Of a DNA stretch of 64,000 nucleotides, positions 44,201 to 49,440 are shown piece by piece. This stretch comes from Symsagittifera roscoffensis (taxonomy: Eukaryota; Xenacoelomorpha; Acoela; Convolutidae), in the NCBI RefSeq assembly GCF_963678635.1, contig NC_087064.1, positions 82,827,847-82,891,846 of the forward strand, read 5' to 3'. Under the pieces are notes generated by a model that worked only from the letters and a program-made list of their open reading frames with translations, ran no database searches and was not told where the DNA came from. The position numbers and the translations under genes were made by a program. The number at the start of each line of letters is the position of its first letter. The stretch's first letter is position 1.

Positions 44201-44435
44201 TTTGCAGCTGCAATGGCTGATGGTGCAGCTTTGGAACAACGGATTGGGCCAGGCAGACCAGGGTAAGAAAATGGAGGCAGTGAAGATGTGCAACCTGGCT
44301 CTCTCAGTGGCCTCCAGGTTGTCCAAGTGGCCGGGCATGCTGGCATACCAGAAGAAGATGAGGCACTACTTCACAAGTGCCCTCGCTTCTTCTTCCCTCT
44401 CCTCTCCCACTCCAAAGACTTTATTCGCTGACTGA
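4782..44435 (+). CDS. TEX11: TEX11/SPO22/ZIP4-like meiotic TPR protein (11 coding exons)
   Basis: Eleven coding exons join in frame: 4782-5271, 5386-5822, 6365-6575, 15976-16256, 16660-16734, 20160-20544, 23306-23472, 28754-29027, 30007-30252, 42673-43028 and 44208-44435. They total 3150 nt (1049 residues plus stop), and every junction is GT..AG with matching phase. TEX11 in mammals is about 940 residues. The exon order follows the family from end to end: an N-terminal helical region, TPR-like helix pairs in the middle (ALN | ESFKLDPLNP), the ENLIKICWNLSIGAG block, and a C-terminal WLMVQLWNNGLGQ..A..MCNLAL block typical of SPO22/ZIP4. Family members scaffold ZMM crossover proteins on meiotic chromosomes. 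No other reading of these exons fits. Expression in germ cells is inferred from the family. Introns are 114 bp to 12.4 kb. Confidence 0.85.
5316..5343. repeat. Small perfect hairpin in the 114-bp intron 1
   Basis: Twelve-base arms (accaatcgaatt and its complement) around a 4-base loop, in the middle of the shortest intron of the gene (5272-5385). It could bring the two splice sites closer, but chance is possible in AT-rich DNA. Confidence 0.5.
5386..5822 (+). CDS. TEX11: TEX11-like coding exon 2
   Basis: Acceptor attaatctag, donor aag|gtaaag; phase 1 in, phase 0 out. It encodes DFATLGQWVKNKFSEFK through ITEAQEVCEILENEV and PSLLVLKLSVIMAAS, which corresponds to the family segment with paired helices before the first long TPR region. 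Confidence 0.8.
6365..6575 (+). CDS. TEX11: TEX11-like coding exon 3
   Basis: Acceptor ttcttttaag, donor ggag|gtatgc; phase 0 in, phase 1 out. It encodes EFVAVASKEEHFELFFSSLM, then YVESALQNILRKLE and RKAFVDVAVKSDRPQLLLG. It is followed by the 9.4-kb intron 3. Confidence 0.8.
8155..8219 (+). repeat. Short tandem repeat, unit about 19 bp
   Basis: Four imperfect copies of a gtcggtacagtaattat-type unit lie in the extra segment of the left arm of the inverted repeat. Confidence 0.7.
8325..8723 (+). pseudogene. Unrecognised ORF with one in-frame TGA
   Basis: From ATG 8325 one frame runs about 133 codons with a single TGA at about 8466. It starts MRTIPFSQHDVYMQPMTKNQ and the later half is Ser/Lys-rich (SPSANKKIKLNFHSKKK). 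It lies in the unique insert of the left arm of the large inverted repeat, so it may be a relic of a gene carried by that element. I recognise no domain. Confidence 0.25.
9890..10012 (+). pseudogene. Left-arm copy of a short element-encoded frame
   Basis: A 40-codon frame starting MELRGKKKIF matches, in inverted position, the start of the minus-strand frame at 12802-13119. Shared residues include ED..VK.TGKKCL.FSYR. It stops early here. The pairing shows a small reading frame present in both arms of the inverted repeat. The product is unknown. Confidence 0.3.
12802..13119 (-). pseudogene. Right-arm copy of the same short frame (105 codons)
   Basis: It begins MKSREKRRKVFSFEDLLVK and continues ITGKKCLNFSYRPLLQN, then a hydrophobic, low-complexity tail. 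It is the mirror copy of 9890-10012 but stays open longer. Conservation between arms is not clearly stronger in amino acids than in DNA, so coding is unproven. No family is recognised. Confidence 0.3.
13257..14378. repeat. Direct tandem duplication, two copies of about 561 bp
   Basis: The block starting ttcagttgtttgatttttga at 13261 recurs at 13822 and the two copies stay almost identical to about 13809 and 14372. Differences are a few bases, such as a TTT insertion at the cgtttctatg site and accaaac versus aaacaaac. The duplication is much younger than the divergence between the arms of the inverted repeat that contains it. The left arm has only one copy of this region. Confidence 0.9.
15976..16256 (+). 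CDS. TEX11: TEX11-like coding exon 4
   Basis: Acceptor tgtgcttcag, donor aaag|gtagaa; phase 1 in, phase 0 out. It encodes EIAQIALQNVENCPLAIVQR, an Asn/Asp-rich low-complexity insert (DTDGNNNSSRNERD), then LMALAANLAVKCNDPRLDK. This aligns with the TPR region that precedes the conserved A-A-NLA block of the family. Confidence 0.8.
16660..16734 (+). CDS. TEX11: TEX11-like coding exon 5
   Basis: A short 75-bp exon, phase 0 on both sides, between tcttttcag and gtaagt. It encodes AHIIRQLSSLYIQEQNFQAA then TEALN, a single TPR-like helix pair matching the Y-L-x-A..AL segment of the family. Confidence 0.8.
16899..17170 (-). mobile_element. hAT-like MITE, reverse orientation, one end intact
   Basis: The left edge reads cagggttggatctaggattt, the family terminal repeat. 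The interior is the reverse complement of the 21007-21402 copy: poly-G, then gcgcgcgctccccct, then gtaccaaagggggaccctttgg, then gtcggcagggggtcgaatcc. The other terminal repeat is missing or decayed after gggagggc. Confidence 0.75.
17746..17793. repeat. Short tandem repeat gctgcgtcgaatt x3
   Basis: Three imperfect 13-base copies in a row. The neighbouring gcaaatattgttgcgactaaa is found again at about 24146, so the area belongs to a dispersed family. Confidence 0.7.
18890..19870 (+). repeat. Degenerate array with units of roughly 115-160 bp
   Basis: Five or six diverged units share the order gaaactct.tatcctatgattgggtg, then gtcggagtacactcagcgg, then tctgctcaaatcctttt, then ggcttccgagatatg and a T-rich tract. 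Start points of the gaaactct-like part fall near 19058, 19185, 19335, 19450 and 19610. The array is too diverged to call by eye as a clean satellite, but the same word order recurs in each unit. Confidence 0.7.
20160..20544 (+). CDS. TEX11: TEX11-like coding exon 6
   Basis: Acceptor atcgtttcag, donor tttg|gtaaat; phase 0 in, phase 1 out. It encodes ESFKLDPLNPFLHYLWAQTC followed by LASLEVQIERLWKNP, a TPR whose x-LDP-N signature matches the SPO22 domain. KAISLGMMLLQKGQFDDSTE follows. Confidence 0.85.
21007..21402 (+). mobile_element. Complete hAT-like MITE with 8-bp target duplication
   Basis: The 396-bp element is bounded by imperfect inverted ends (taggggcggatttag at left; complement of catgggcggatctag at right). 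It is flanked by a perfect 8-bp duplication AACACATG at 20999-21006 and 21403-21410. An 8-bp duplication with CAGGGGCGGATCTAG-like ends is characteristic of the hAT superfamily. It encodes no transposase and is non-autonomous. It contains long C, T and G runs and a cagggattcgacccctgccga block shared with the other copies. Confidence 0.85.
21487..21550 (+). repeat. tRNA-Lys(CUU)-like segment, probably a SINE head
   Basis: The gcgactcttaatct stretch is the anticodon arm expected of tRNA-Lys(CUU), preceded by a cccagctgggagga D-arm-like box and followed by tcggtgttcgattccg, a B-box-like T arm. The acceptor stem does not pair well and a T-rich tail follows, so it is a tRNA-derived repeat or pseudogene, not a working tRNA. 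Confidence 0.5.
22061..22132 (+). repeat. Dispersed hairpin repeat copy
   Basis: aggaaggcagactccactgt, then cgaacagcaaaagtgtaaaa, then gtcacgaaatacgtgatcga: one of the clearest copies of the family also seen at 4471. It is preceded at about 21935 by gagtcgatgaacatagttca, a head block also found at about 29090 and, in part, at 4278. Confidence 0.65.
22503..22565 (+). repeat. tRNA-like SINE segment
   Basis: tggtctagccgtaatgcgca resembles an A box and D arm, gggatcttaatgtc an anticodon arm, and tgagattcgagtttctgcag a B box. A T run follows. Decayed and not a functional tRNA. Confidence 0.4.
23306..23472 (+). CDS. TEX11: TEX11-like coding exon 7
   Basis: Acceptor tttgtttcag, donor atg|gtaata; phase 1 in, phase 0 out. 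It encodes AEFCENLIKICWNLSIGAGH then RLLRLLASFSSMFYYAKKNG, the WNL-x-x-x block being one of the best conserved parts of the family. The frame continues open past the donor to 23622, giving possible longer or alternative forms (see findings). Confidence 0.8.
23655..23710 (+). repeat. AATGAAA/AATGAAAAT microsatellite
   Basis: Imperfect runs of aatgaaa, aatgaaaat and ctaatgaaa, about 55 bases. Confidence 0.7.
24272..24344 (+). repeat. tRNA-like SINE head
   Basis: tagcgtagaggtagg matches an RNA polymerase III A box and agggttcgaacctaggc a near-perfect B box, 40 or so bases apart as in a tRNA gene. The surrounding stems pair poorly, and the unit lies among dispersed repeats, so a tRNA-derived SINE is the best reading. 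A divergent tRNA gene is not excluded. Confidence 0.5.
24581..24608 (+). repeat. Dispersed GCGAAG..CTTCGCCTCTGTGT hairpin repeat
   Basis: tatgcgaagtgcaacttcgc followed by ctctgtgt. The same motif (tatcgcaagtg, gcgaag, cttcgcctctgtgt) recurs at about 25365, 26161, 27412, 29911, 34261 and 46011. The gcgaag and cttcgc halves can pair. Confidence 0.6.
26309..26376 (+). repeat. tRNA-Ser/Leu-like SINE head
   Basis: gcgccatgcctgagtggctc followed by aagcagtttacgctcggtcg resembles the 5' half of a class II tRNA. The B box is decayed (gggtcaagttttaatctcg). A T-rich tail follows. Confidence 0.45.
26595..26835 (+). mobile_element. SINE-like unit joining tRNA head, hairpin block and tail
   Basis: In order: a tRNA-like head (gcatggagcattggttaagg), the dispersed hairpin block (aaagtaaaggtcgagaaaaa then tgtgatttttggtttcga) and a tail block (ttatcaaatcgcaatagaga then cttttttcgcggtaacaac) ending in cacttaaaccttttgatagc. 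The tail block recurs alone at about 17362, 23868 and 33691. This copy suggests these dispersed segments are parts of one tRNA-derived SINE family. Assignment is by eye. Confidence 0.5.
27583..28276 (+). repeat. Minisatellite, 89-bp unit, about 7.8 copies
   Basis: The word agacacgtaaatttaatctc recurs at 27662, 27750, 27839, 27928, 28017, 28106 and 28195, i.e. every 88-89 bp. Units are nearly identical, with changes such as ctcttagagct versus ctctgagagct and acacg versus acaca. There are no unique spacers. The unit has no strand-long open frame. Confidence 0.95.
28754..29027 (+). CDS. TEX11: TEX11-like coding exon 8
   Basis: Acceptor ggtgttttag, donor gaat|gtaagt; phase 0 in, phase 1 out. It encodes EEILFLWLKSLGQALILVQS, then AFHAGDMPNIDEISGGIIKE and a Gln/Asn-rich segment. 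It corresponds to the helical region after the WNL block. Confidence 0.75.
29233..29300 (+). repeat. Dispersed hairpin repeat copy in intron 8
   Basis: aaagaaggcatactctacta, then ttgaacagcaaaagttttaa, then ggccacgaaaaacccgatcg. Preceded at 29090 by the head block gagtcgataaacgtagttca. It fills most of the 979-bp intron 8 together with flanking family sequence. Confidence 0.6.
30007..30252 (+). CDS. TEX11: TEX11-like coding exon 9
   Basis: Acceptor cggtttcag, donor gaag|gttggt; phase 1 both sides. It encodes SEVESTEKQKQSVKCGQQDL then FAIVARIDILLALKHDSQ and YAKASSGDCLSLLMTVASSA. An alternative donor four bases downstream (ttg|gtaaca) would break the phase with exon 10. Confidence 0.75.
30700..33330 (+). 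repeat. Degenerate array, unit roughly 75-90 bp
   Basis: Many diverged copies of one order of words: tttcaaagttt, then atcgcttgaatagcttgctt, then gaaaaa, then tttttgcaaaccgattggct, then ctataaaataactcaaata. Copies are clearest at 31920-32520, and more distant ones run to 33330 (tggtgtgctgagaag forms). A related patch occurs at 19925-20115. Period and extent are estimated by eye. Confidence 0.65.
31091..31165 (+). repeat. Dispersed hairpin repeat copy
   Basis: aaagaaggaaaactccacta, then ttgaacagcagaattttaaa, then ggtcatgaaaaatgtgattg: the same family and orientation as at 4471. Confidence 0.6.
34323..34366 (+). repeat. tRNA-like fragment
   Basis: cagcagctcagttggtaggg resembles a tRNA D arm (A box) and aacagcgctcttgtaat an anticodon arm. 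The T arm is not preserved. It lies just after a GCGAAG..CTTCGC dispersed hairpin (34261-34300). Confidence 0.4.
34811..34890 (+). repeat. Dispersed hairpin repeat copy
   Basis: gaaagcaaacttcactatca, then aacagcaaaagtgttaaggt, then cacgaaaaacgtgatcgaat. The hairpin core tcacgaaaaacgtga is intact here. Confidence 0.65.
35176..35377 (+). repeat. 5' LTR of BEL/Pao element
   Basis: 202 bp, TGTTGAAGCC...GCTGCACAACA. Differs from the 3' LTR by three transitions. A candidate primer-binding site starts a few bases inside at 35382 (tggtgcaacgcgactcac). Confidence 0.95.
35516..38041 (+). pseudogene. BEL/Pao gag-pol 5' part: gag remnant, CCHC, protease, RT, start of RNase H
   Basis: An 841-codon frame. 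It begins inside gag (KHESSAAIRRLINTYTENT); an upstream ATG at 35439 opens a leader resembling a gag start but ends just before, at 35516, so much of gag seems deleted. A CCHC zinc knuckle, CFNCLSLGHQNHEC, lies near residues 160-173. An aspartic protease motif LLDSGSECSFV lies near 236-246. The reverse transcriptase spans roughly 480-700 with the catalytic YVDD in CFYVDDFLGG. The RNase H start HVFCDASEKAYAAAIYA is near the end. The frame is cut at 38041 beside a 14-base sequence present twice 19 bases apart (38012 and 38031). Confidence 0.9.
38045..38580 (+). pseudogene. BEL/Pao pol middle part: rest of RNase H
   Basis: The coding frame continues in another phase. It contains KLELCGASLATKLF and the RNase H motif WTDSTIVLQWL, then WKHVPTAVNPADLASRG. 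It ends at a stop at 38578-38580 in the linker before integrase. The stop and a nearby frameshift separate it from the integrase frame. Described only; the break is real in this copy. Confidence 0.85.
38577..39998 (+). pseudogene. BEL/Pao integrase and C-terminal pol domain
   Basis: A 473-codon frame. It has an HHCC-type zinc region (HEDTLHGG...CMRCVQF), then a DDE integrase core with CGIDFAGPF (first D), ILSDNGSNF (second D) and GGLWEAAVKSMKRHMRK (E), and a C-terminal domain with FWKVWKRDYLITLQ and RKKWFRDGPEF. Between CVQF and CGIDF only a few residues remain, shorter than usual, so a small in-frame deletion is likely near 39100. The end at 39998 (KLRKLPV) is a natural pol terminus. Confidence 0.9.
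40404..40688 (-). CDS. Antisense ORF 2 inside BEL element, unknown protein
   Basis: A 94-codon frame on the strand opposite gag-pol, between pol and the 3' LTR. It begins MGFTDAAKYLRNIGSQQKK, has a Cys-containing middle (CDEERVCCMYYAEMQ) and an acidic end (GPDDSESHDSE). The sequence here is visibly richer in G and C than the rest of the element. I recognise no family. It could be a captured host exon or an accessory antisense gene. Coding is not proven. Confidence 0.35.
   Translation of the reverse strand: MGFTDAAKYLRNIGSQQKKLVRYGVLEKGKSLYLPYAWCHAVLTLCDEERVCCMYYAEMQTRLSLVASAWKHCQQHCRVNKRRGPDDSESHDSE
40771..40845 (-). other. Candidate antisense intron (75 bp) between the two antisense ORFs
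   Basis: Read on the minus strand it starts gtgagt after gagact and ends with a T-rich tract and ttttag before aagcaac. Both sites are good consensus matches at an intron-like spacing. The plus strand shows nothing there. Splicing is predicted only. Confidence 0.35.
40903..41130 (-). CDS. Antisense ORF 1 inside BEL element, unknown protein
   Basis: A 75-codon frame on the strand opposite gag-pol. It starts MSRYDYPFTVYETKERNSRA about 40 bases inside the 3' LTR edge and is Arg-rich in the middle (EVRRSSRRGAVDRED). After its stop the same frame stays open for about 19 codons up to the candidate donor at 40846. No family recognised. An LTR-proximal start is where an antisense transcript from the 3' LTR would begin. 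Confidence 0.35.
   Translation of the reverse strand: MSRYDYPFTVYETKERNSRAESGRAARLPPHGEVRRSSRRGAVDREDLQGFFDAVTRGDLGFTPIPVKSLDEIQS
41160..41172 (+). other. Polypurine tract of BEL element
   Basis: aagggaggcggaa directly abuts the 3' LTR, as expected for the plus-strand primer. Confidence 0.85.
41173..41374 (+). repeat. 3' LTR of BEL/Pao element
   Basis: 202 bp, same length as the 5' LTR and three substitutions different. Followed directly by the CCTTG target duplication. Confidence 0.95.
41478..42207. mobile_element. Tc1/mariner-like foldback MITE with TA duplication
   Basis: The two arms (about 41478-41785 and 41900-42207) are nearly perfect inverted copies, so most of this 730-bp element can fold into one hairpin. 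The right end is the complement of cagtgctgatttaaattaac; the left end has one change. TA flanks both sides (41476-41477, 42208-42209). CAGTGCTG ends with a TA duplication are typical of Tc1/mariner relatives. The AT-rich centre of about 115 bp has no coding capacity. It lies only 100 bp beyond the BEL element. Confidence 0.85.
42673..43028 (+). CDS. TEX11: TEX11-like coding exon 10
   Basis: Acceptor gctactttcag, donor aaag|gtaaca; phase 1 in, phase 0 out. It encodes VELHCREMLLKNFKRQLKFQ, then LTPDKLLYCVIRYIKLNQEL and VMDLVMSSIEGIMQEI, matching the L-x-x-C...VRY helices before the C-terminal block of the family. Confidence 0.8.
43029..44207. other. Intron 10 of the TEX11-like gene (1.2 kb)
   Basis: AT-rich, with several unsupported short frames. 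I see no further exon and no named repeat. Confidence 0.6.
44208..44435 (+). CDS. TEX11: TEX11-like coding exon 11 (C-terminus)
   Basis: Acceptor gctttttgcag, phase 0. It encodes LQWLMVQLWNNGLGQADQGK followed by KMEAVKMCNLALSVASRLSK, then a Ser/Pro-rich end to a TGA at 44433. The W-x4-LWNNG...A..MCNLAL pattern is the best-known C-terminal signature of TEX11/ZIP4. No close poly(A) signal is evident. Confidence 0.85.
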   Translation: MQWLMVQLWNNGLGQADQGKKMEAVKMCNLALSVASRLSKWPGMLAYQKKMRHYFTSALASSSLSSPTPKTLFAD

Positions 44436-44688
44436 CAAGGATATGAAATCTAAAAATATAAACTTTAGCCAATCAATTTTGGCTATATTGTAATCTTTGA
44501 AAAACTGGTTTTAACTTGAAAAGATCTTGCAAACTTAAAAATATGTTCTTCGTTACTTGGAAATGTTATGTCAAATTTTATCGAAAATTAATGTTGAATT
44601 TTACGTGGTTATAGGAATGCAGAATCTTCAATACCCGAAATTTCAATTCTAAGTTTTTTAGTAGAAGGCTATGATCTTTACAAGAATG

Positions 44689-44923
44689 CAAAGGCGGATT
44701 TGGTGGGAGGGGGGCGGATGCCCCCTCCACCCCCCCCCCCCCTCCCTCTCCGTCATCGATTCGACCCCCTGCCGACCCAAAGGGTCCCCCTTTGTACTAT
44801 TTTGGGATATCCATTTTTGGAGCAGAAGTTTTCGCCAAAACAGGGTCTTTGTAGTGCTATGGGAGAGCTCGGAAAAACAATTTGGTCACCCCTCCCCTCG
44901 AGAAAGTCCTAGATCCGCCCCTG
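44689..44923 (+). mobile_element. Internally deleted hAT-like MITE with 8-bp target duplication
   Basis: The 235-bp copy of the 21007 family keeps both ends (caaaggcggatttgg; complement of caggggcggatctag) and is flanked by a perfect 8-bp duplication CAAGAATG at 44681-44688 and 44924-44931. It shares the gattcgaccccctgccgacc and cccaaagggtcccc blocks but lacks most of the middle. Confidence 0.85.
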
Positions 44924-45410
44924 CAAGAATGATTCAAGATTTTTTAAACTCTTGGATAAGCAATATTGCAATCAGCTATTAGTTTTTTCCCGTAACTTAT
45001 TTTGTTCTCGCGATCAAGTTTAGGGTGAGTTTTAGCCAAACTGTTTTTTCAAGAGGTGTAGTTCTAGATATAAGACAAATAAATTGATACTTGTTCAGCA
45101 GCTGGAAAAATTTTGAGCTGGATAACATGATTTTTTTTCGTCGGCTTGATGGCTTTTGTCCTATTCTATAGGTATAGGGCTAATGGAGTGATACCTGGTC
45201 TACAGCTGACAACATTTTCAGATTGAAAATGATTGTTTTCGTCGGTTTCGTGGAATTTGTCCCAGTATGATTCGATAAACGTACTGAAGGCTCTTAAATA
45301 GTTGGTGATGATTTTTTTCCAGAAAAAATCCTAAAATTTGTTCACGCTCAAATTTGTTTTTTCGCAGTTGGATTTTTGATTTATTTTTTAAACTGAGTTC
45401 TTTTCCTTAG

Positions 45411-45486
45411 TTAAAAGTAAGGCAAACTCAGCTATTGTTCAGAAAAAAATGAAGGTCACGAAAAACGTGAATGAGTTCTAATTTCG
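45411..45486 (+). repeat. Dispersed hairpin repeat copy downstream of TEX11-like gene
   Basis: aaagtaaggcaaactcagct, then a decayed gttcagaaaa, then gaaggtcacgaaaaacgtga. Same orientation as all the intronic copies. Confidence 0.6.
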
Positions 45487-47847
45487 AAAAAGGGTTTTAA
45501 TTTTCTAGCGCATTGAAAATTTTATCAAGCGATCCAGTCTTATTGAACTAAGTTTATTTTATCAAAAAAGCAAGAAAAGTTTTTCTTACAATTCAAAAAG
45601 TTATAAGGTTGTTTGCATATTTTTGCTAATCGAACTTTAAAGATTTTCAAAAAGTAATTCAGTTTTGTTTTTTGTTTCTTTGCGTTTGTCTGCTCAATTT
45701 TTGTCGGCTCAGTTGCCACATCGAAATTTTTGTTTGCAAGTAATTTTCATAATAGTTGAAAGTGCTACTATTTGTCATTAAAGTTTCAGGGTATTCTTAA
45801 AGCTTTTTTTAAAAAAAATTTTGAATTTTTTTAAATCAACTTGTCTGCTCAAAGATGATCAGCTTTGTTTCCTCTTCGTGAGTTTTGTTCCGTTGCTAAA
45901 TTAACATTCAAATGTCTGACATGATTGCCCAGAATAGATTTCTATCGAGACATTCGAAATTCTAATTTTTCGTAGAATTATTTTTCAACTTTTTTTCCCC
46001 AATTTGTCTGCGTTATATCGCAAGTGATGCAAAACTCCGCTTCGCCTCTGTCTGAAAATCTGTGTTGTTAGTTTTGAGCATTTTAGCGTCATAATTAGCT
46101 TGGAGAAATTTCATTTAGAATCAATTCAAGGTGATGAACGACGTTTTTTTGTTCTGACCATTGAATTTTGACTACTTCATGAAAATCTGTAGGGGTTGAA
46201 ATGTGTTATCTTAAAAAAGACCGATAAGTGTTATTCCGTTTTTATAAAATTATTTCAAAAAACATGTGCAGCGTCGAGAAATTGGCCTCATTTTTCATTT
46301 TTTAAGACTAAATTAGACGAGTTTTGTTGACTGGTTGACTTCATCAATTTAAATCTGCTACACTTTGATTAATTTTTTTCTTTCAAATTATTGCAGTTTG
46401 CTTAGCCTAACTTGGCACTGATATAAAGTTTTCGGATAAAAGAAAATAAGAATTGTTTAAAAAAGTTTTTTTTCTCCAACTGAAGTTGACTAGACAAAAA
46501 ATGATGAAAACAAAAGTGGACAAGAAATTAACCAGAATCTTTGTAGGTTCCAGTTTATTTTGAGATTTTTGGACCTTAGTTTTAACGCTAAAAGGGGATA
46601 ATTTTTGCCGCATCAAATTTGAAAAGGGTGCAATTTCTAAAACAAAAATTGCGCAAATCTTTCTAAGAAATTGTTTTTAAATCAAAAAAGTTGGCTGTCT
46701 TCATAAAAAAAGGTATTCATTGGCTAGCAAGTGAAAATGAAATTTTTTATATCAAATCTAGGAGATTTTCAAGTCACCTTTACGCTACGTAAGGAGCTCA
46801 ATCTGATATAATTTGCTCAACATCTGAAATGGTAGATGTAGATTCAGGGTATTTGATTGAGTTTCGGGTTCAATCTTTGGAAACTAAATTAAAAGATACT
46901 TTTTGCATGTAGGTTATTGAAGAGAGCTTTAAATCAGTTTTTAGGCGATACTTATTTTTTTATGTTCCGATTGTTGAAAATGGAAGATAATTAGTATTCG
47001 GGGGTGTTTTAGTTAATTCTTTTTCCGTTTTCTCTTCTGTTTTTTCTTAATGGCATTGAAAAAATGTCCGAGTGGCGAGAAAAACTGATTTACATCGACA
47101 AATGGAAAAAATACCAATTAAAATACTCTTCTCATAAATTAGAAATCAAAACCATCCCATACGAATCATTAATTATTGAAAACGCTGATTAAAAAAAGTA
47201 ACCAGTATAAATTGAAACGGCAAACGAATCTTTATGATGACAACCTTGGATCGAACCCTAGATCTGAATATCTGTGGGTTGTTCTGCAGTGATCAAATTT
47301 TGAACCTAGAATTTTGTGATGTGATTGCTTAAAACATTTTTTACCCAATTGGCTCAAAACTTGCAAAAAAACTTGAAGAGGAAAGAAAAAAGAATTTAAT
47401 TAAGCCTCTCTTGCAACGAAACAGAAACAAGGTTTGTGCTCAATCCTATTCAATCCTCAGAAAGAGTCAAAGCTCAGAATGCAGGTCAAAGATTAAATAA
47501 AATTTAGGCAAGGTAATTTTTTAATGAAATACCCACTACCGGTAACTCCGGAACCCTGAGCAAATACTTTTAATGAAAGCATTCCTGAGCATAATCACCC
47601 GAACAGTTTAAAAAACAAACGAACACCCTTTATGAAAGTGGGCAATCAACTTTTATTGTAATTTTGGCCTATCAGTTTTGATAAATGGGATCTCTGAAAG
47701 GGATTTTTGAAAGATTTCTGCATTAACGCATGTTGTGTTCATTTATAGAAAAAAAACTTGTTCCTGGTGAACAGCTTAGTTTGCTGCCTAAAAAACCATG
47801 CGTTGTTTATTTGATCAATTTTCCTTCGATTTCTTAGCAGGCTGAAT

Positions 47848-48140
47848 TAGCATGTTTCATTGACCTCAGTAAAGCCTTTGATTCGCTCAGTCGTGACTTG
47901 CTTCTTCAAAATCTTGAAAATTTTGGTTTTCGAAGTTTATTGTTATGGTACCTAGAAAAAAGTCATCGACAGGAAAAGCTCGGAAGAGAACGCTCCGAGA
48001 AGCAAAAAAATAGGGTACATCTAAGGATTTGGTTTTAGGGCGGCTACTGTTTTTAATATTTACCAACGACATGCCAAATTGTTTAAAAAATAGTCGGAAT
48101 CTTTTTTACTGATGACACGTCGGTTTAATTGAACATCAAT
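47848..48140 (+). pseudogene. Non-LTR retrotransposon (LINE) reverse-transcriptase fragment
   Basis: ACFIDLSKAFDSLSRDLLLQ followed by NLENFGFRSLLLWYLEKS matches the A-F-x-DLSKAFD motif of LINE reverse transcriptases. After a frameshift the LVLG..LLF.IF.NDMPNCL stretch (about 48030-48085) matches the following GVPQGSVLGPLLF region. Stops and frameshifts show it is dead. The clade (Jockey- or CR1-like) cannot be fixed from this piece. Confidence 0.75.
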
Positions 48141-49371
48141 TCAAGTGGCAAGTAGTTTACAAAGACTTGATTGCCACCACTAATTTTATCTTCAGATTAT
48201 GTTTTAATAACAAATAAGAAATGTGGCCTTTAAAATTTTGGACAAAGAATGTTAGCGGACAATTCATGCCAGGTTGGGAACTTAAATTTTTAATTAGTTT
48301 TTCAAGTATAAATCTTGATTCTAAGTTTTATTGAGCACGTTTCAAGAATAATTAAATAATAAGTAGTAGCTAAATTCACGTGAAAGCATATAAGTCTCGG
48401 TTTTTATTTCTCAAAATATCAACTGCTGCAGATTCAGTTAACATATTTTGTCTTACGGGATTTAAGTTTCTGGTGACACATGTAAAGCTCGCCCAGAGAC
48501 AAAACTCAACTTTCAGAGAAAGATTATCTTTCAGTTATCTTTAAAAAAAACAATTTGATGGAATTTGTCAAAGAGATAATGAAACAGAAGAAATTTTTAA
48601 TGAGTACAAATTTATGTGGACTGCTTCAGGAGCTTTTTCAAATTTTAAGATCCAGAAGGTGATAAAACTTTGAAAAAAAAATGTGCGAAACCGTCGTGTC
48701 ACAACGAAGATCCAGTGAGCTATACTACCAACCTTGCCCTTTCACAAAACAGTCGTAAAAAGTCTCTAAGAAGAAACCGAGTTCTGACATGCAACAGAAT
48801 GATTTTTGGATACGGGCTAACTTTCTTACTTGTCCTCTTGTTTTACCTTTCGAGGACGGTTGTTGGCGAGCTGAAATGCTCTTTCAACAGCCCTTCCAGA
48901 GAAAAATTACGATTTTTTTAAACATAAACTAAACTTTTCTGGATGAATGAATTCAAATTCGAGTGAGCTTGTAACGTAGTCTTAACAAGTCAGTCAACTT
49001 TTTTCCAGCCATAGTTGTTACATTTTAGTATCAAGATTTGCTTGAAGTGCATGCCTAGTATCGTCTATATTTGCTTTCTTTGATTGTATTTGTGATATTT
49101 GATATCTAAGTTTCAAACGAATTGATAAGTTTCCCCAAACAAAAAAAAGGATCTGGATTTTTAGTTTTTCAGACATTAGACGGAGAGTTTGATGAGAATG
49201 CGCTCTCAGTGTACCATTATAAAAGTTTGTAACCTTACGATAAGTAAGAGTATTGCAATCGGGTACTAGACCTTTTTCCCCGTTCATAACTTTGTTCACA
49301 GGACTTGTCTGGACTCCTGGTGGTACGTTGCTTCATAATGAACTCAAGTTTCTTAGTGTCCTCGAAATTTT

Positions 49372-49440
49372 TTAGCTCGGCCAATTGGCAAATAAGCCTG
49401 GAACGACAGAGATCTCGAGTTCGAATTTGACTGGAACCTG
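49372..49440 (+). repeat. tRNA-like SINE head
   Basis: tagctcggccaattggcaaa resembles an A box and D arm; gatctcgagttcgaatttga contains a B box (gttcgaattt). Stems are decayed, so it is a relic. Confidence 0.45.

Noticed and set aside
43995-44207. Upstream extension of the last TEX11-like exon
   Set aside because: The frame is open by chance in the intron; the acceptor at 44207 and the family alignment start at LQWLMVQLW.
44671-44982. Pro-rich frames downstream of the TEX11-like gene
   Set aside because: They translate the poly-C and pyrimidine tracts of a MITE with defined ends at 44689 and 44923.
48670-48921. 83-codon plus-strand frame with a hydrophobic segment
   Set aside because: It starts in an A-run and has no family match; nothing around it supports a gene, and another frame there is open to a similar length.
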